From an uncultured Eubacteriales bacterium (GTDB taxonomy: Bacteria; Bacillota; Clostridia; Christensenellales; Borkfalkiaceae): a DNA stretch of 47,878 bases. Location of the stretch: assembly GCA_900543915.1 (NCBI GenBank), contig UQTB01000016.1, positions 1 through 47,878 of the forward strand, in the 5' to 3' direction. The position numbers and the translations under genes were made by a program. The stretch's first letter is position 1. Each line of letters starts with the position of its first letter. The notes beneath the pieces were generated by a model, which worked only from the letters and a program-made list of their open reading frames with translations, was not told where the DNA came from and did no database searches. Below are positions 42,589 to 47,878 of the stretch, piece after piece.

Positions 42589-43734
42589 ATGCAAAATCAG
42601 GTAGTGGTTTTGGACATCGGATCATCGAAAGTTACGGCGCTGATCGGAGAACGCGGCGTCAATAAAACGTTTTTGATCAAGGGATTTTCCGAGCGGGAAT
42701 ATTCGGGATTTACGGACGGGCAGTTTTTGGATGTTCAGAGCTTTTCGGGCGCGGTAAAGGCTGCGATCCGGGAAGTCAGAGAAATCACCCGCGTGAAAAT
42801 AGCGAAAGTATACGTCGGGGTTCCCGGCGAATTTACGACGGTAATCACGAAAAATCATCATATAGCGTTTTCCAAAAAGAAAAAAATCAGAGAGCGCGAC
42901 CTGGATGAACTTTTCGACGTCGCTTTCCCGTTCAAAGGGGAGAGTTACCGCATCATCAACCGTTCGGCGGTCTGGTATGAGCTGGACGACTACCGCAAAA
43001 TGGCGGATCCGATCGGCTGCGTCAGCGAAGTGCTTAAGGGGAGTTTATCTTACGTGCTTTGCGACACCGGATTTATCAACACGCTTTCGCCGATCCTGGA
43101 AGAGGGCGGCGTCAGAGAGGTGGAATACGTCAGTTCTGCGCTGGCGGAAGTGCTTTACCTTTTTGAGGCGGAACAGAGGGACCGAATCTGCGTTCTGCTG
43201 GATATCGGGTATATCACCGCCAGTTTCTCGGTCGTCAAGGGGGACGGCATCATTTACCAGAAATCCTTCGCATACGGCGGCGGTTATATCACGGGACTTT
43301 TATCCGAGATTCTCGGCGTAGAGCCGGATATCGCCGAAAAACTTAAGCGGAAGATCAATCTTACCTGCGGGGAAAACGGGGACAACTACAACGTGATCGA
43401 CGGAGACAACGAATACAATTTTTCCGTTAAAAACGTCAACGATATCGTCGTATACAGCCTGGATGAGCTGTGCGAAAGCATTTCGGCCTGTCTGGCGGAT
43501 GCGAAGATATCCATTCCCGAATACGTGCCGATTTCCGTCACGGGCGGCGGCGTCAGTTACATCAGGGGGGCGAAAGAGCACCTTTCCAATCGGCTGAATA
43601 TGCTGGTGGAAGTCGTGGCGCCCAAGCTCCCGCATCTCAACAAGCCCATAGAGTCTTCTTACATTGCGCTGCTGGATCTGGCGCTTACGCAGGCACCGCA
43701 AAAAGAAGGATTATTTCAAAAATTATTCAACTAG
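42589..43734 (+). CDS. ftsA: Cell division protein FtsA
   Basis: Actin-like membrane tether for FtsZ. The 381-residue protein has VVVLDIGSSKVTALIGE (phosphate 1), the 1C subdomain region GVPGEFTTVITKNHHIAF, LLDIGYITASFSVVKG (phosphate 2) and VTGGGVSYIRGA (adenosine motif). It ends with a short amphipathic tail, KEGLFQKLFN, the usual membrane-targeting sequence. It is somewhat shorter than many FtsA proteins (about 410-440). ATG follows AGGAGC, and ftsZ begins 12 nt after its stop. Confidence 0.93.
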   Translation: MQNQVVVLDIGSSKVTALIGERGVNKTFLIKGFSEREYSGFTDGQFLDVQSFSGAVKAAIREVREITRVKIAKVYVGVPGEFTTVITKNHHIAFSKKKKIRERDLDELFDVAFPFKGESYRIINRSAVWYELDDYRKMADPIGCVSEVLKGSLSYVLCDTGFINTLSPILEEGGVREVEYVSSALAEVLYLFEAEQRDRICVLLDIGYITASFSVVKGDGIIYQKSFAYGGGYITGLLSEILGVEPDIAEKLKRKINLTCGENGDNYNVIDGDNEYNFSVKNVNDIVVYSLDELCESISACLADAKISIPEYVPISVTGGGVSYIRGAKEHLSNRLNMLVEVVAPKLPHLNKPIESSYIALLDLALTQAPQKEGLFQKLFN

Positions 43735-43746
43735 GAGAAAGAGGTT

Positions 43747-44997
43747 ATGTTTAACAGCGAAGAGCGGACCAATTTTGCAGTGATTAAGGTCATAGGCGTC
43801 GGCGGCGGCGGGAACAACGCCGTCAACCGCATGATAGAAGCCGGCATTACGAGCGCGGAATTTTATTCCGTGAACACGGACAAGCAGGCGCTGCTCAGAT
43901 CCAATGCGCAGAACCGACTGCAGATCGGGGCGATTCTGACGAAAGGATTGGGGGCGGGGTCTCTTCCGCAGGTCGGCGAGCAGGCTGCTGAGGAAAATCG
44001 GGAAGATCTGACCGAAATTATCAAGGGAACGGATCTTCTGTTTATCGCCGCAGGCATGGGAGGCGGTACGGGGACGGGCGCCGCACCCGTGATCGCGCGG
44101 ATTGCGCGCGAAATGGGGATCCTCACCGTCGCGGTGGTCACAAAGCCCTTCTCGTTTGAAGGGAAAAAGCGCGCGGAGAATGCTGCGGAGGGAATCAATA
44201 ACCTGAAAAAATACGTCGATACGCTGGTTGTCATCCCGAATGATAAACTGCTTCAGGTTCTGCCCAGCACGACTTCTTTTTACGATGCGTTCAAAGTTGC
44301 CGACGATGTGCTCCGCCAGGGAATCAGCGGGATCGTCGATCTGATCTCCACGCCTTCTCTGATCAACCTCGATTTTGCGGACGTCAATACGATCATGAAA
44401 GATCAGGGGCTCGCTCACATGGGGCTAGGCCGCGCAAAGGGCGAGCGCCGCGTCATCGAAGCGGTTCGCCAGGCGGTTTCCAGTCCGCTGCTCGAGACGA
44501 CGATCGAGGGGGCGAAGGGCGTTATCCTGAATATTTCGGGCGGAAGAGACATGACGCTGACAGAAGTCAACGAGGCGGCAAGTCTCGTGCAGGGGGTAAT
44601 CGATTCTTCCGCAAACATCATCTTCGGAACCACGGTGGACGAATCGATTACGGATGAGATTTCCATTACGATTATAGCCACCGGATTTTCGGGCGTAACG
44701 GAGGAAGCGGTGGAACAGCCCGCCGCGAAAAAGCCTGAATTTACCAAGGAGAGCCGCAATATTCCTCCCTTAATGATGGATCTTGCGGAAGAGAAGAAAG
44801 AAGAAGTACAGCCCGTGGTCGAGGTGGAGCGGCGCACCGAGCGCGCGGCAGAGCAGAAGGCGCCTTCCAGACCGGCGTTTATGGAGACGCAGAAGGCGGA
44901 AGAAGAGGATGAATTTGATATTCCCCGCCCGCGTTTGGAACAGAAAAAAGAAAAAGAACTCCCGACGTTTATGAAAAAGCTATTCGGGAAAAAGTAA
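43747..44997 (+). CDS. ftsZ: Cell division GTPase FtsZ
   Basis: Tubulin-like GTPase forming the division ring. In 416 residues: VIGVGGGGNNAVNRM at the start, the tubulin signature GGGTGTGAAPVIA, the NxDFADV synergy loop (INLDFADVNTIM), then an acidic, glutamate-rich linker of about 85 residues. The C-terminal peptide ELPTFMKKLFGKK binds FtsA and other partners. Last gene of the dcw operon; three stacked hairpins follow within 110 nt. Confidence 0.98.
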   Translation: MFNSEERTNFAVIKVIGVGGGGNNAVNRMIEAGITSAEFYSVNTDKQALLRSNAQNRLQIGAILTKGLGAGSLPQVGEQAAEENREDLTEIIKGTDLLFIAAGMGGGTGTGAAPVIARIAREMGILTVAVVTKPFSFEGKKRAENAAEGINNLKKYVDTLVVIPNDKLLQVLPSTTSFYDAFKVADDVLRQGISGIVDLISTPSLINLDFADVNTIMKDQGLAHMGLGRAKGERRVIEAVRQAVSSPLLETTIEGAKGVILNISGGRDMTLTEVNEAASLVQGVIDSSANIIFGTTVDESITDEISITIIATGFSGVTEEAVEQPAAKKPEFTKESRNIPPLMMDLAEEKKEEVQPVVEVERRTERAAEQKAPSRPAFMETQKAEEEDEFDIPRPRLEQKKEKELPTFMKKLFGKK

Positions 44998-45006
44998 GAA
45001 AAAATA

Positions 45007-45044
45007 GATTGATTTGAAATTATTTTATGTGTGTCATAATCAAT
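45007..45044. repeat. 38-bp imperfect palindromic repeat, copy 2 (after ftsZ)
   Basis: Second copy of the element found after pyrG (31 of 38 identical by eye). Here the outer arms ATTGATT (45008-45014) and AATCAAT (45038-45044) pair perfectly, and TTATG pairs with CATAA inside. It starts 10 nt after the ftsZ stop and precedes a second hairpin (45049-45077) and the terminator. Confidence 0.55.
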
Positions 45045-45048
45045 TTGG

Positions 45049-45077
45049 TTTTTATTGAGGAGATATCTCAATAAAAA
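45049..45077. other. Perfect hairpin between repeat and terminator
   Basis: TTTTTATTGAG (45049-45059) pairs perfectly with CTCAATAAAAA (45067-45077), with a 7-nt loop. With the repeat before it and the terminator after it, the ftsZ 3' region holds three consecutive hairpins, which may stabilise the long dcw mRNA. Confidence 0.55.
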
Positions 45078-45109
45078 CAGAGGTGCGGAATAACCGCACC
45101 TCTGTTTTA
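45077..45109 (+). terminator. dcw operon terminator
   Basis: A perfect 12-bp stem ACAGAGGTGCGG/CCGCACCTCTGT (45077-45088, 45094-45105) is followed by TTTATT. Strong intrinsic terminator after ftsZ. Confidence 0.92.
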
Positions 45110-45178
45110 TTGTCTTTCAGGATACGATTGGGAGGTTTGTTTGGAGAGGTATAGATACAAAGGATTAACGGAGGTTCT

Positions 45179-46390
45179 ATGTCTGAAAAAAAGAAAAAGT
45201 GGAGGAAATTCCGGCATCGCGTCGTAAAAGCGCTGGCTTACGCATTCTTTTATCCCTATTCTGTGATGCGATACGGCATTCATGTAGAGAGCATGAAACG
45301 CCCCGGAAAACAGCCGTACCTGCTGCTCAGCAATCACCAGACCGCATTTGATCAGTTTTTTGTCGGGATGATCTACCGCGGTCCCGTCTACTACGTTGCG
45401 TCCGAAGATCTGTTTTCCAACGGATTTGTTTCCGGCTTGCTGCGTTATGCGGTCGCGCCCATCCCGATCCGGAAACAGACGACGGATATCCGCTCGGTCA
45501 TGAACTGCATCAAAGTGGCGAAAGAGGGCGGAACGATAGCCATAGCGCCTGAGGGGAACCGCACGTTCAGCGGACGCACGGAGTACATAAAGCCCTCCAT
45601 CGTCGGACTGGTCAGAGTATTGAAACTTCCCGTTGCGTTTATCCGCATCGAGGGAGGGTACGGCGTTCAGCCCCGTTGGAGCGACGTCGTACGAAAGGGA
45701 AAAATGCGCGCGTATGTCTCCCGCATTCTTTCGCCGGAAGAAGCCGCCCGCCTGACGGACGACGAACTTCTGCAGCTGATCTGTTCAGAGCTTACGGTAA
45801 ATGATTTCGAGCAGGAAGGCATTTATCGGCATAAAAAACTCGCCGAGTATCTCGAGCGCGTGTTTTATGTCTGTCCGGACTGCGGGTTTTCCGTACTGCG
45901 CAGCGAGCGGGATACGGTCACCTGTACGAAGTGCGGCAAAAAAATCCGCTATCTGCCCGATCGTACTTTTCAGGGCGTCGGTTTTGATTTTCCCTTGCAT
46001 AATGCCTTGGAATGGTATGATTTTCAGTCAGATTACGTCAACTCTTTCAATTTGACGGCAGACTGCAGTGTGCCGTTTTTTGAAGACAGGGCGTCTTACA
46101 GCGAGGTGATTTTATATCAAAAGAAAAAGATTCTGGCAAAGACCGTGGAATTGAAACTTTACGGCGACAGAATCACGCTGGATTTTGCGGCGGAGCATAT
46201 AGAATACCCGTTCCGTTCTCTGGATGCGGTGACGGTTCTCGGCCGCAATAAGCTGAATATCTACTTTCAGGATCATGTCTTTCAGTTTAAGGGAGACAAG
46301 CGGTTCAATGCGGTGAAATACGTCAATTTTTACCATCGCTATCGTAATTTGCAGGAAGGTAACGAACATGGAAAATTTTTGGGACTTTAG
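45179..46390 (+). CDS. PlsC-type acyltransferase fused to a zinc ribbon and an extra C-terminal domain
   Basis: The 403-residue protein starts at ATG 45179 behind GGAGG. Residues about 15-220 form a 1-acylglycerol-3-phosphate acyltransferase domain with the NHQTAFD motif (His53, Asp58: HX4D) and the PEGNRTFSGR motif that binds the glycerol phosphate. A zinc ribbon follows: Cys232-x2-Cys235 and Cys249-x2-Cys252. About 130 residues of mixed strands (ILAKTVELKLYGDRITLDF) follow, possibly a PH-like fold. Plain PlsC proteins are about 200-250 residues, so the last 170 residues are an unusual addition. Probable role: phosphatidic acid synthesis at the membrane, perhaps with regulation through the added part. 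It overlaps gltS by 23 nt. Confidence 0.82.
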   Translation: MSEKKKKWRKFRHRVVKALAYAFFYPYSVMRYGIHVESMKRPGKQPYLLLSNHQTAFDQFFVGMIYRGPVYYVASEDLFSNGFVSGLLRYAVAPIPIRKQTTDIRSVMNCIKVAKEGGTIAIAPEGNRTFSGRTEYIKPSIVGLVRVLKLPVAFIRIEGGYGVQPRWSDVVRKGKMRAYVSRILSPEEAARLTDDELLQLICSELTVNDFEQEGIYRHKKLAEYLERVFYVCPDCGFSVLRSERDTVTCTKCGKKIRYLPDRTFQGVGFDFPLHNALEWYDFQSDYVNSFNLTADCSVPFFEDRASYSEVILYQKKKILAKTVELKLYGDRITLDFAAEHIEYPFRSLDAVTVLGRNKLNIYFQDHVFQFKGDKRFNAVKYVNFYHRYRNLQEGNEHGKFLGL

Positions 46391-47831
46391 TGTTTGGGGC
46401 TCGTTCAATCTCGTCGCGTTGCTGCTCGTCAGTTTGATCGTAGCCAATATTCTTAAAAAACTGATTAAACCGTTGGAAAATTCGTTGATTCCCACTTCGG
46501 TGCTCGGCGGCATTCTGCTGCTCATCGCATCCACGATCTATAAGGCCGTGACGGGAGAATCCATGTATAACACGCCGTTCTTCGGCGGAAACGGCGGGAC
46601 CGCGCTGGAAATTCTCACCTATCACACGCTCGCGCTCGGGTTTATCGCCACTGCGCTCAAGTCGACAGGCGGTAAAATGACGAAGAAGCGGAGCGCTGAG
46701 ATCTTCAACACCGGCGTCACGACGGTTTCCACTTATCTGATTCAGGGCGTTTTCGGGCTGGCGATCACGATCGTCGCCGCGCTGATCGTCGAGGATTTTT
46801 TCCCCGCGGCAGGCATTCTTCTTCCTTTCGGGTACGGGCAGGGAACCGGGCAGGCGCTGAACTACGGAAATATCTACGAGACGGATTACGGCTTTGTCGG
46901 CGGCAGAAGTTTCGGACTCAGCATCGCGGCGCTCGGCTTTCTGAGCGCGAGCATCGGCGGCATAATTCATCTGAATATTCTCCGGCGGAAAAAGAAACTC
47001 AGCATAGGTTCTGCGAAGGAAAAGGCGGTTTCTTTAAGCGAGGTGCAGTCGGAAGGGGATATTCCCATGAATAAGGGCATCGATAAAATCACCGTGCAGA
47101 TCGCTTTGATCGCCCTTGCTTATATCCTGTCATATCTGGTAATGCTCGGGCTGGGAGAACTGCTCCCGGGCATGAGATCGGTTATTTACGGATTTAACTT
47201 CTTCATCGGCGTTTTAATGGCGACGCTGGTAAAGCTGGTACTGAACTTTTTTAACAAGAAACAAATTGTCAAAAAGAAATATACCAATAATTTCTTGCTG
47301 ACGCGGATCGGCAATTTCTTCTTCGACGTGATGATCGTCGCCGGAATTGCCGCCATTCAGCTGGATGCGCTTGCGGATTATTGGCTGGTCATTCTCATTC
47401 TCGGCATTGTCGGGCTGATTATAACGTATATTTACAATCTCATCGTCGCGCGGGTGCTGTTTAAAGATTATGCGGAAGAACAGTTTCTCGCGATGTACGG
47501 GATGCTCACCGGAACGGCGAGCACGGGGATCATCCTTCTGAGGGAATATGATCCCGAGTTTTCGACGCCCGCCGCCGATAATCTCGTCTATCAGAATTTT
47601 CCGGCAATCGTATTCGGGTTTCCGATGATGCTGCTCGCTACGTTTGCGCCGAAACAGCCTTTCTGGACGATGATTATCCTGATCGGTTTCTTTATCGCGA
47701 TGAACGTCATTTTATTCCGCAATCAGATCTTCGGCGGATTACGGGCGCGCAGAAAGGACGTCGCGGATACGGGAGCGGCCGAAGAGAAATCAGCTGCCGG
47801 AGAGGGAAGTGACGAAACGTCGGCGGAATAA
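46368..47831 (+). CDS. gltS: Sodium/glutamate symporter (GltS family)
   Basis: The 487-residue membrane protein has about ten to twelve spans. PTSVLGGILLLI, the GNGGTALEILTYHTLALGFIA segment, LLPFGYGQGTGQALNYG and the second-half GMLTGTASTGIILLREYDP match the two inverted repeats of the GltS/ESS family, which imports glutamate with sodium. It is longer than E. coli GltS (about 400); the extra is a cytoplasmic loop near 205-235 and a charged tail of about 35 residues. ATG 46368 follows GGAAGG inside the end of the acyltransferase gene, so the two are cotranscribed. Confidence 0.88.
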   Translation: MENFWDFSVWGSFNLVALLLVSLIVANILKKLIKPLENSLIPTSVLGGILLLIASTIYKAVTGESMYNTPFFGGNGGTALEILTYHTLALGFIATALKSTGGKMTKKRSAEIFNTGVTTVSTYLIQGVFGLAITIVAALIVEDFFPAAGILLPFGYGQGTGQALNYGNIYETDYGFVGGRSFGLSIAALGFLSASIGGIIHLNILRRKKKLSIGSAKEKAVSLSEVQSEGDIPMNKGIDKITVQIALIALAYILSYLVMLGLGELLPGMRSVIYGFNFFIGVLMATLVKLVLNFFNKKQIVKKKYTNNFLLTRIGNFFFDVMIVAGIAAIQLDALADYWLVILILGIVGLIITYIYNLIVARVLFKDYAEEQFLAMYGMLTGTASTGIILLREYDPEFSTPAADNLVYQNFPAIVFGFPMMLLATFAPKQPFWTMIILIGFFIAMNVILFRNQIFGGLRARRKDVADTGAAEEKSAAGEGSDETSAE

Positions 47832-47878
47832 GCGGAACGATGCCGTTCGATGCCTCTGAAAAACGCCCGCCGTTTTAA

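Overview
This window looks like the chromosome of a Bacillota, class Clostridia, probably an uncultured gut lineage. The evidence is a dcw cell-division cluster starting with mraZ, a meso-diaminopimelate-type MurE, Shine-Dalgarno-led genes, a type III glutamine synthetase next to an ANTAR regulator, and Clostridia-style mobilisable-element genes. I cannot name the genus. Positions 1 to about 15,600 are visibly AT-rich and mosaic; the rest has balanced composition and compact operons, so a boundary lies near 15.57-15.64 kb.

Left part, 1-15.6 kb: accessory island. It opens with remnants of a mobilisable element on the minus strand: a truncated large serine recombinase, a TnpW-like partner, a small basic protein, a MobV relaxase and a candidate oriT. 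Then comes a plus-strand block that looks like a defence locus: an AlbA_2/ATPase/winged-helix protein behind a promoter with coaxial palindromes, a PLD-SNF2-type helicase, an N6-adenine methyltransferase of the Eco57I/type ISP-like class that overlaps it, and a TIR-domain protein. A tyrosine integrase, a standalone SLOG-fold protein flanked by two related dyads, a recombinase remnant and a complete large serine recombinase close the island. Three recombination modules indicate nested or successive insertions.

Middle part, 15.6-31.6 kb: a small transcription unit with its own promoter and terminator and no evident protein (candidate structured RNA); an OmpR-type response regulator and a multi-membrane-span histidine kinase; a degenerate nucleotidyltransferase; a small barrel-like protein; a phosphopantetheinyl transferase; a protein with a complete ferritin-like diiron ligand pattern; an XRE membrane regulator; a ketopantoate reductase-like enzyme; DegV; and a nitrogen/glutamine block. 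That block holds glnN (GS type III) on one strand and, divergently, a GlnA-like protein missing key catalytic residues, an ANTAR protein with a pseudo-receiver, and pyrG. rpsT and a glutamate racemase follow.

Right part, 31.7-45 kb: mraZ-rsmH-ftsL-like-PBP-murE-mraY-murD-ftsW-murA-ftsQ-ftsA-ftsZ, one dense operon with several start/stop overlaps for peptidoglycan precursor synthesis and septation. murF, murG, murC and murB are absent from it. After strong terminators come a PlsC-type acyltransferase fused to a zinc ribbon and an extra C-terminal domain, and a GltS sodium/glutamate symporter. Glutamate and glutamine recur as a theme (two GS-family proteins, ANTAR, CTP synthase, glutamate racemase, GltS).
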